From an uncultured Gemella sp. (GTDB taxonomy: Bacteria > Bacillota > Bacilli > Staphylococcales > Gemellaceae): 6,609 nucleotides of DNA. The notes under the pieces are model-generated. The model was given only the letters and a program-made list of their open reading frames with translations. It was not told the DNA's origin and did no database searches. Shown here piece by piece: positions 1-5,348 of this stretch. The number at the start of each line of letters is the position of its first letter. Within the stretch, counting starts at the first letter, position 1. Location: positions 1 to 6,609 of the forward strand of contig CAKMQF010000107.1 in assembly GCA_927911745.1 (NCBI GenBank), given 5' to 3'. Made by a program: the position numbers and the translations under genes.

Positions 1-185
1 GCTCAATATTGCCAATATTCCTAACCCTAGAAACTTATAATTTATTTCAGTTGTAAATAATCATATACACTTTTACCAATAACTGGTGATAAGAAAACTA
101 GAGCGTATATTCCAAAGTGTATTCTCGTATATTGTATAGACCTTTGTGGTAAATTACGTGATTTTTTTTCAAATATTCTATTCAT
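1..185 (-). pseudogene. Third YdbS-type PH membrane protein, N-terminal part, frame apparently broken
   Basis: A minus-strand ATG at 183-185 follows a strong GGAGG site six bases upstream and opens a 47-codon frame ending in TAA at 42-44. The peptide begins MNRIFEKKSRNLPQRSIQY, then has a hydrophobic stretch (HFGIYALVFLSPVIG) and ends DYLQLK. A basic N-terminus with an LP-R-I-Y-RI pattern before a first helix is typical of YdbS-like proteins. Right after the stop, the minus-one frame is open to the window edge and reads NYKFLGLGILAILS, which would make a good second helix. One extra A in the AAA run at about 45-47 would join the two frames. I therefore infer a frameshifted (or mis-sequenced) third PH-domain gene. 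The alternative is a genuine 47-residue membrane peptide. The gene continues beyond the window. It overlaps the upstream YdbT-like gene by 8 bp, so it is probably cotranscribed and translationally coupled. Confidence 0.5.
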
Positions 186-1677
186 AACCTACCTCCGATA
201 TAATAAAATCTCTTTCTAATTTTTCTTTATATCCTTTATCATAATATTTCAACTTAATATCTGAATTTACTCCAATAGAATTTATCGATAGATGAGAAAG
301 ATTCCTTTTATTCATAAAATAGTTTGTTCTACTATTTATAGTTCCTACTTTTTTTACCTTAATTAATTCAGTAATTATCGTTAATTGTCTCATAAATGTA
401 TTTTTAAAGAAGTGTTTATCATAAGAAAGTTCATTGTATTTCAACATATAATTTTTCACTAAAATACTATACGAAACTAACGCAAGATAAAAAGTAATCG
501 AACTTAGAACTTTATACTCAAGCTTCAAGTCCACATTGGCAAAATACAATATTGCAAATAATATTATTGGTAAAAAACTACAATTAAATAAACTCCAACG
601 ATACATCGCTATTCTTGCTTTTCGTTGTATTTTTTCACTTTCTAAACTATCATAGTACTCTAAGTCAATACCTAGATTATTTTCCACAAAATTCTGTGCA
701 AAATCTTTCTTCACTAATGGCAAGACATCTATCGTAGATTTTTGTTCACTCAAATCTTCCGATACATTATTAGTCAAAGTCTCAACAGATAATTTCGCTA
801 GTCCAAAGATTCTATAACGCAACGGATATATTAATTTTACGCTTTGAATTCTATCAATATCAATAACTAATGATTTTTTTGTTAAGAGCCCATATTTACA
901 TAGTAAATTATGATTTTTTGTCGTAAGTAGGAAATTATAATATTTTACAATTGTAAAAATAATTGAGCCTATTACTACTAAAATCATAAAAATTCCAATT
1001 ATTATAAATAAGGCTGTTATATTTCCTGCGACTGATTCAGCATTCTTTTGAAGTAGTTCATCGAAATAAGCTTCATTATCAAAAATAATCTTAAATACAT
1101 CTCGAATCTTATCATTTAATGCTAATATTAATCCTAATGCAGCAAAGAACCTAACTCGTAACAACCCATAAAACGCAAGGTCTTTTACAGATAATCGTAG
1201 TATTTCTCTTTGAATCTCTTCTTCGGTATTCTCATAAACTACAGAAGTATCTTCATCGCGTTTTAAATCCCTCAATATATCAATTAAATTCAATGCGACT
1301 TCTTTCTTCAAAGGTTTTATTCTAATTTTACCTCCGACAAGGTTTATATCAACCGATAGTAGATTAAATGCTTGATACATTATATTAGAACTCATATCTA
1401 TTGACTGGATATTTTCAAGATTAATATTTTTTGCTTCTTTATTTATTATTCCTTTTGTATAAATTAGTGCTCCATCACGTACTTCATAACTTTTTACAAA
1501 ATAATCAAATATACCAATTACTATTAATAAAAGAAATCCTGCTAAAACTAGTAAATAATATTTCCAGTTTTGCTCTTTTAACGCCAGAATCATAAATATA
1601 CCAAACAATCTAAATCCAGTAATTATAGTATCCATAATTACCATAGGATGTACTCGACTTTTTTTAATATTATTCAT
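178..1677 (-). CDS. YdbT-like multi-pass membrane protein with bacterial PH (bPH2) domains
   Basis: This 499-residue integral membrane protein matches the architecture of Bacillus YdbT. Helices are visible at about residues 12-33, 40-61, 168-188, 218-245, 361-382 and 389-409. Between the helix pairs lie PH-type segments: about 62-138 (YEVRDGALIYTKGIINKEAK, then the INLENIQSID motif), about 247-330 (NHNLLCKYGLLTKKSLVI, then IDIDRIQSV) and a weaker third at about 412-480. The ENIQSI and DRIQSV strings are the usual signature of this family. In B. subtilis the ydbS-ydbT pair is in the SigmaW regulon and contributes to resistance to antimicrobial compounds made by other bacilli; the molecular mechanism is not clear. 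The ATG is well placed, with AGGAGGT six bases upstream. It overlaps the YdbS-like gene by 8 bp and is probably translationally coupled to it. The order, small PH protein then large one, matches Bacillus. The domain call is firm; a resistance role here is inference. Confidence 0.88.
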   Translation of the reverse strand: MNNIKKSRVHPMVIMDTIITGFRLFGIFMILALKEQNWKYYLLVLAGFLLLIVIGIFDYFVKSYEVRDGALIYTKGIINKEAKNINLENIQSIDMSSNIMYQAFNLLSVDINLVGGKIRIKPLKKEVALNLIDILRDLKRDEDTSVVYENTEEEIQREILRLSVKDLAFYGLLRVRFFAALGLILALNDKIRDVFKIIFDNEAYFDELLQKNAESVAGNITALFIIIGIFMILVVIGSIIFTIVKYYNFLLTTKNHNLLCKYGLLTKKSLVIDIDRIQSVKLIYPLRYRIFGLAKLSVETLTNNVSEDLSEQKSTIDVLPLVKKDFAQNFVENNLGIDLEYYDSLESEKIQRKARIAMYRWSLFNCSFLPIILFAILYFANVDLKLEYKVLSSITFYLALVSYSILVKNYMLKYNELSYDKHFFKNTFMRQLTIITELIKVKKVGTINSRTNYFMNKRNLSHLSINSIGVNSDIKLKYYDKGYKEKLERDFIISEVGYE

Positions 1678-2170
1678 CTCTATACCTCCTATAGTTAAGA
1701 TTGTTTTCTAGTATTGTTAACAGTATGTTTTCTAACTGTTCTACATCCTTTCTAGAAACATAGAATCCTAATTTTTCCGAACCTGTATTTATACTAATCT
1801 TGTAAATGTTGAATTTTTCCGACAATATATTTTGTTTAATTGTATAATCTAATATATTTCTAAGTGGTGCTACTTTCTCCAACTTAAAAAATGTATATAT
1901 TGATGTTGAAGCTAATTTAAAATGTTCATCTGTAATTTCAAAAAATGTATTGTACTCATATTTGTCTCTTAACAACATTACAACACATTGATTTAAAAAT
2001 GTTATCCCTCCTATAATTATCCATAATGCAATATAGGTATTTATGCCGAAAACTTCTCCAAACTTAATAAATTTAAAAACTATTGAAATCAGCATAATAA
2101 CCGTTAGACTTATTGTCCAATCAATAAAGAAACTATAATTAATAGATATTCTTCCTATATATTTTCTCAT
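1670..2170 (-). CDS. YdbS-like two-helix PH-domain membrane protein
   Basis: This 166-residue protein has two helices (about residues 15-35 and 45-66) followed by one cytoplasmic bacterial PH domain (about 72-155). The domain contains FEITDEHFKLAS and LEKVAPLRNILDYTIKQN, a close match to the family pattern in which a basic or hydrophobic strand is followed by PLRNIQ-type residues. The length and layout are typical of YdbS. It probably forms a membrane complex with the larger YdbT-like protein encoded next, as inferred from their conserved pairing and 8-bp overlap. The ATG at 2168-2170 has an unusually G-rich ribosome binding site (AGGGGGGAG) about six bases upstream. Only 22 bp separate it from the hydrolase gene upstream, with no terminator between, so it should share that gene's promoter. 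Family assignment is confident; the ligand and role are unknown. Confidence 0.87.
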   Translation of the reverse strand: MRKYIGRISINYSFFIDWTISLTVIMLISIVFKFIKFGEVFGINTYIALWIIIGGITFLNQCVVMLLRDKYEYNTFFEITDEHFKLASTSIYTFFKLEKVAPLRNILDYTIKQNILSEKFNIYKISINTGSEKLGFYVSRKDVEQLENILLTILENNLNYRRYRDE

Positions 2171-2192
2171 AATATCTCCCCCCTATCTGTTA

Positions 2193-2822
2193 TTAATAAC
2201 CGATAAGATTTAAAGATCTTTCTCTTTCAATCGTAGTCTCATCTCCATGACCTGGATAAACTATTTTAGCTCCATCAAGCTTAAATAACACATTACCTAA
2301 TGAATTTTTTAGTGCATCATAATCTGAACCGTATAAATCATAACGACCAAAACCGCTTCTGAATAATGCATCTCCTACAACAATAAACTTACCAAAATCA
2401 AACGATACTCCTCCTGGAGAATGCCCTGGTGTTGGTAATACAGTGAAACTTAAACCAGCAATTTCGTATTTTTTGTTTTCTTCAAATTCAAATTCTGCAG
2501 GATCAGTCATAGGCGGTCTTCTTAAACGGAATAAAGTTGAACCGTTAAAATCCGGATTTTGTAACCAATCACGTTCATGTCCTGAAATATACACAGGTAC
2601 TCCATAGTATTTTCTACACTCATCTAATGACATAATATGGTCAAAGTGAGCATGTGTTAATAATATCGCTTCAATTTTTACATTTAATTCTTCTACTGCT
2701 TTTTGTATTCTGTCAAAACCTTCACCTGGATCTACGATAACTCCACGTCCATCTTTATATACTACATAGCAGTTTTCATCTACCATATCCATTACTATTC
2801 TCTTAATTTCTGCTTTTGCCAT
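2193..2822 (-). CDS. Metallo-beta-lactamase-fold hydrolase, glyoxalase II-like (YqgX type)
   Basis: This 209-residue soluble protein has no signal peptide, so it should be cytoplasmic. It carries the complete binuclear metal set of the glyoxalase II branch: THAHFDH (H57, H59, D61, H62), H134 in TPGHSPG, D151 in GDALF and H192 in YPGHGDET. The GSDYDAL segment near residue 165 matches the GGDYxxL stretch of short glyoxalase II-like proteins such as Bacillus YqgX. Length is normal for this short group, which lacks the C-terminal glutathione-binding domain of classical hydroxyacylglutathione hydrolases. The substrate is therefore probably a thioester of another thiol, but this cannot be read from the sequence. 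The ATG has GGAAAGG about ten bases upstream. It is the first gene of the operon with the PH-domain genes. One line of this gene counted by hand is about 35% GC, against about 22% for one line of the YdbT-like gene. Fold and metal site are secure; substrate is not. Confidence 0.92.
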   Translation of the reverse strand: MAKAEIKRIVMDMVDENCYVVYKDGRGVIVDPGEGFDRIQKAVEELNVKIEAILLTHAHFDHIMSLDECRKYYGVPVYISGHERDWLQNPDFNGSTLFRLRRPPMTDPAEFEFEENKKYEIAGLSFTVLPTPGHSPGGVSFDFGKFIVVGDALFRSGFGRYDLYGSDYDALKNSLGNVLFKLDGAKIVYPGHGDETTIERERSLNLIGY

Positions 2823-2857
2823 TTTGTCAAAACCTTTCCATAATTATTGTTATCTAT

Positions 2858-2886
2858 ATTTTATCTTATTATCATATTATTAACAA
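2858..2886 (-). promoter_or_regulatory. Putative SigA promoter of the hydrolase/PH operon
   Basis: On the minus strand TTGTTA (2881-2886) and TAAAAT (2858-2863) are separated by 17 bp. Each has one or two mismatches to TTGACA/TATAAT. The inferred start, near 2850, gives a leader of about 30 bases to the ATG at 2822. The region is very AT-rich, so chance matches are common. I see no clear SigmaW-type promoter (TGAAAC...CGTA) here, although the Bacillus ydbST pair has one. Confidence 0.5.
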
Positions 2887-2934
2887 GCCTTGATTAGTAG
2901 TTTTCTTACTTTACTTATACTATCCCTCCATCAC

Positions 2935-2962
2935 TTGACCTTATCTAATATTTTTTTATACT
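2935..2962 (+). promoter_or_regulatory. Putative SigA promoter of the MFS transporter gene
   Basis: TTGACC (2935-2940) and TATACT (2957-2962) are spaced by 16 bp. Each is one mismatch from consensus. The start would be near 2969, leaving a leader of about 85 bases before the ATG at 3055, which is long enough to hold the dyads described separately. It is divergent from the operon promoter on the other strand. Confidence 0.6.
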
Positions 2963-2972
2963 GATATAGTAT
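2958..2972. promoter_or_regulatory. Dyad overlapping the MFS -10 element (candidate operator)
   Basis: ATACT-gatat-AGTAT is a perfect 5-bp inverted repeat with a 5-bp centre. Its left arm lies inside the TATACT -10 box. A repressor bound here would block polymerase, which is the usual arrangement for TetR- or MarR-type control of efflux genes. No regulator gene is present in the window, so this is inference from position and symmetry only. Confidence 0.35.
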
Positions 2973-2984
2973 GGTTTTCATAAC

Positions 2985-3023
2985 AACTTAGTTATTTTTC
3001 TAACTTTTTCAAAATAAGTTAGA
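2985..3023. repeat. Cluster of inverted half-sites in the MFS leader
   Basis: AACTTAGTT (2985-2993) is a short palindrome. TCTAACTT (2999-3006) pairs perfectly with AAGTTAGA (3016-3023) across 9 bases, and AGTTA (2990-2994) is also inverted relative to TAACT (3001-3005). No U-run follows, so it is not an intrinsic terminator. It could be an operator with repeated half-sites, or a leader hairpin close to the ribosome binding site. Confidence 0.4.
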
Positions 3024-3054
3024 GTTAATTATCTAAGAAAAAAGGAGAAATAAA

Positions 3055-4203
3055 ATGAAATTAAATTCATTCGCTAAGTTTTCATTACTTAGTATTTCAA
3101 TATTATTAATGTCACACCTCGCTATCTCTCCAGTAATCCCAAACCTATATAATTTTTATCATGCAAGTAACCCTAATATAGGTCTGGCTTCTGTCGAGAG
3201 TTTAGCTACTATTCCTGCTATGATGATAACAATCTTTGTTCTTCTTAGTAATGGAGTTATTAAGTTTATTGGTAAAAAAAATACAGTTCTTCTTGGACTA
3301 CTACTAATTTTCATCTTTGGTATTGTACCAGCTTTTACAACAAACTTTAAAGTTGTTTTAATTAGTAGACTTTTCCTTGGAGCTGGTATAGGGTTATTCA
3401 ACTCACTTTCAATCAGCATGATTAGTGACTTCTTTGATGAAGAACACCGTGGTACTATGATTGGACTTAGAACTGCATTCTTAAATATAGGGAAGGCATT
3501 AACTACATTTATTTCCGGATACCTACTAATTTACGGTATTCAATATACATTTTTAGTTTATGCGCTAGCTCTTCCTATATTTGTAATTTTCCTATTATTT
3601 GTACCAAACGCAGAAAATGTAAATAATAAAAAAGTTAGTATTAAGTTCCATAAAGAGACTATCTTTTTAACTCTTCTAACATTTTTAGTAGGGATCTCAT
3701 ATATGGGATCAACTATCAAAATTCCTACTCTACTTGCAGAAAAATATCACTATCAACCTGATGTAGCTAGAAATCTATTAACGATTCTCGCCTTAAGTGG
3801 TATTCTTTCAGGAGTTATCTTCGGTATTCTTGTTAAGAGATTTAAAAATCTAACTTTACCAATTATGTTAAGTTTCATGACAATTGGAAGTGTATTATTT
3901 GCTTTAACAAATAATATTGTTATATTCTATATCGCAGCTATCTTTATCGGAATCAGCTTTGTTGGAACAATGTCATTTAACTTCTTCTATATTTCTAATA
4001 AGTTAGAAAATAAATTTATTAATTTTGCGACAAGTGTAATTTTAGTAGGTGGTAATATTGGTGTAATTCTAACTCCAGTAGTACTTACAAAAATACCTGA
4101 AGCTCTACACTTGGAAAAATATACTACACCATTTTTCATAACTACTACACTAATGTTAATTTCTACATTAGTTAGTTACGCAGTTTTAAGAAACAAAAAA
4201 TAA
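3055..4203 (+). CDS. MFS family transporter, 12 transmembrane segments
   Basis: This 382-residue, very hydrophobic protein has about twelve predicted helices in two halves, joined by a hydrophilic loop near residues 184-201 (VPNAENVNNKKVSIKFHKET). The loop after helix 2 (NGVIKFIGKKNTVLLG) is a degenerate MFS motif A with the basic cluster but without the canonical DR. The second half repeats it as FGILVKRFKN. Helix 4 contains RLFLGAGIGLFNSLS, the conserved MFS arginine region, and EEHRGTMIGLRTAF follows in the next loop. The length suits the drug/metabolite exporter groups (about 380-420). The ATG has AGGAG seven bases upstream. It is transcribed alone, with a promoter on the divergent side and a terminator after the stop. 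The substrate cannot be deduced. Dyads at the promoter hint at induction by a ligand, as for efflux pumps, but uptake is not excluded. Family confidence is high. Confidence 0.9.
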   Translation: MKLNSFAKFSLLSISILLMSHLAISPVIPNLYNFYHASNPNIGLASVESLATIPAMMITIFVLLSNGVIKFIGKKNTVLLGLLLIFIFGIVPAFTTNFKVVLISRLFLGAGIGLFNSLSISMISDFFDEEHRGTMIGLRTAFLNIGKALTTFISGYLLIYGIQYTFLVYALALPIFVIFLLFVPNAENVNNKKVSIKFHKETIFLTLLTFLVGISYMGSTIKIPTLLAEKYHYQPDVARNLLTILALSGILSGVIFGILVKRFKNLTLPIMLSFMTIGSVLFALTNNIVIFYIAAIFIGISFVGTMSFNFFYISNKLENKFINFATSVILVGGNIGVILTPVVLTKIPEALHLEKYTTPFFITTTLMLISTLVSYAVLRNKK

Positions 4204-4211
4204 TATAAACT

Positions 4212-4250
4212 AAAAAAGCACAACGTAGATTTTTTACGTTGTGCCTTTTA
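4212..4250. terminator. Bidirectional intrinsic terminator between MFS and sortase genes
   Basis: GCACAACGTA (4218-4227) and TACGTTGTGC (4235-4244) form a perfect 10-bp stem with a 7-base loop. On the plus strand it is followed by CTTTTATTATT; on the minus strand it is followed by TTTTTT (4217-4212). It starts 14 bases after the MFS stop and ends 9 bases before the sortase stop, so it serves both convergent genes. Confidence 0.92.
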
Positions 4251-4253
4251 TTA

Positions 4254-5114
4254 TTAACTATTTAATAATTCTTTATTTTTTTCTAAGAATTCTTTTAATT
4301 CTTTATCTGGAACCTGTCTAGCTAATACTAATGTTCTTAATGATACATCATCTAAACGACAAGTAGCAAAAACTGTCATATTATCCTCTCCAGATATCTT
4401 AGTATTCTCTAGCCAATTTCTTGATCCGTTTTTAAATAAACTTATAAATTCATCTTTTTTATCAGCAGTTGTTGGTATCTGATATAGATTAGTATCTTCA
4501 TGAACCACTTTAACTCCTGTTACTTCATAATAGTATTTTCTTTCCGGAGTTTCCATAACTACAACTCTATGACTGTCAAAATAATCTTTTTTAGCAAACC
4601 AGTTCATATTGTTGAATACTCTTGTATCCAATGTTATTTTCTTCTCCTCAATTCCTGCACGAGCATGTCCGAATACCCATTTCACATCACTTTGATCTAA
4701 ACCAGGTTTGTTTTCAAAATCCATAAAAACTGCACCGATAAATGGAGCTGGTTTATTATCAATTCCATACTCTAAATACTTAGAGTTATTTGTTGTTTGT
4801 AAAATCGGTTCTTTAAGCGAATCATTACCATCACCAGGAACATACATATACCCAATAACCTCATTATTGGTTGCTTTTAAATCTTTAAACTTATTAGCTA
4901 AATAATCTTTCTCAGCTTGATCTACTACATATTTATCATTTTTCTTAGGTTCTTCCTTAGATTGTGTAGATTCTACTTTTTGCTCAACTCGAACTTGTGG
5001 TTCAATGGAATTTTTATTCATGTAAGAATATATTCCAAATACTCCACCAACTACAAATAGAAGCATTAAGACATACTTTACAATTTTACTTAGCAAAGAT
5101 TTATTATTATTCAT
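4254..5114 (-). CDS. Class B sortase
   Basis: This membrane-anchored transpeptidase should attach a surface protein to the peptidoglycan cross-bridge. With the start at 5114 it has 286 residues: a short basic N-terminus, one signal-anchor helix (about 10-32), a polar linker, then the sortase domain (about 70-275). Catalytic residues are visible: H150 in VFGHARAG, C252 in TVFATCR and R260 in SLRTLVLAR. Class B features include the YLEYGIDNKPAPFIGAVFMD segment before the histidine and the long insert with a helix (residues near 215-235) before the cysteine strand. An upstream in-frame ATG at 5160-5162 would add 16 charged residues, but it has no ribosome binding site and lies at the predicted transcription start; the ATG at 5112-5114 has AAAGGAA nine bases upstream, so I chose it. 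No LPXTG- or NPQTN-type substrate is encoded in the window, so its target (heme-acquisition protein, pilin or other) is unknown. Confidence 0.9.
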   Translation of the reverse strand: MNNNKSLLSKIVKYVLMLLFVVGGVFGIYSYMNKNSIEPQVRVEQKVESTQSKEEPKKNDKYVVDQAEKDYLANKFKDLKATNNEVIGYMYVPGDGNDSLKEPILQTTNNSKYLEYGIDNKPAPFIGAVFMDFENKPGLDQSDVKWVFGHARAGIEEKKITLDTRVFNNMNWFAKKDYFDSHRVVVMETPERKYYYEVTGVKVVHEDTNLYQIPTTADKKDEFISLFKNGSRNWLENTKISGEDNMTVFATCRLDDVSLRTLVLARQVPDKELKEFLEKNKELLNS

Positions 5115-5123
5115 AAAAAAATA

Positions 5124-5130
5124 TTCCTTT
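5124..5130 (-). promoter_or_regulatory. Ribosome binding site that decides the sortase start
   Basis: On the minus strand AAAGGAA is nine bases from the ATG at 5114. The longer reading frame (ATG at 5162) has no comparable site, and its first codon would coincide with the inferred transcription start. Confidence 0.75.
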
Positions 5131-5167
5131 CTAAAATTTTTGTTTACATATCTAAACTTCACATTAG

Positions 5168-5176
5168 ATTATATCA
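5168..5176 (-). promoter_or_regulatory. Extended -10 promoter of the sortase gene
   Basis: The minus strand reads TGATATAAT, a perfect TATAAT preceded by the TGn extension. No good -35 is seen at 16-18 bp, which the extended -10 can offset. The start would fall near 5161, giving a leader of about 46 bases to the ATG at 5114. Confidence 0.65.
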
Positions 5177-5211
5177 TAGTTTTTTAAAAAATTCTTCAAT
5201 AACAAACCTTT

Positions 5212-5244
5212 CTTAGATAATAAAATTTATAACGAATATCTAAG
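5212..5244. repeat. Inverted repeat upstream of the sortase promoter
   Basis: CTTAGATA (5212-5219) and TATCTAAG (5237-5244) form a perfect 8-bp inverted repeat around a 17-bp AT-rich centre. It lies upstream of the sortase -10 and downstream of the pyruvate-kinase-like gene's terminator, in a stretch (about 5177-5293) with no gene. It may be a regulator site; no T-run supports a terminator. Confidence 0.4.
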
Positions 5245-5281
5245 TATTTCTACTGAAATATAAAATTTAGAATAATCTATA

Positions 5282-5325
5282 TAAAATACAAAAAGAAATC
5301 GAACTTTTTAATTAGTTCGATCTCT
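5282..5325 (-). terminator. Intrinsic terminator of the pyruvate-kinase-like gene
   Basis: On the minus strand AGAGATCGAACT and AGTTCGATTTCT (5314-5325 and 5294-5305) pair over 12 bp with one G-U, around an 8-base loop. TTTTGTATTTT follows. It begins about 24 bases after the stop codon at 5349, so it ends this transcript before the sortase promoter. Confidence 0.85.
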
Positions 5326-5348
5326 TAATATTATGAAAATATACACTT

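Noticed and set aside
42..60. Programmed minus-one frameshifting in the third PH-type gene
   Set aside because: No X XXY YYZ slippery heptamer is in the zero frame near the stop, so a simple one-base loss is the easier explanation.
2823..3054. Riboswitch or T-box in the divergent region or MFS leader
   Set aside because: I see no recognisable conserved core and no terminator/antiterminator pair; only short dyads are present.
3159..3419. An 86-codon open frame on the minus strand inside the MFS gene
   Set aside because: It is antisense to a clear membrane protein gene and has no convincing start signal. The peptide resembles no family.
4500..4905. Two plus-strand open frames of about 65 codons inside the sortase gene
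   Set aside because: They lie opposite the conserved sortase domain, lack ribosome binding sites and read as reverse-frame shadows.
5115..5162. Sixteen-residue N-terminal extension of the sortase
   Set aside because: Its ATG has no ribosome binding site and sits at the predicted transcription start; the internal ATG at 5114 has a good site.
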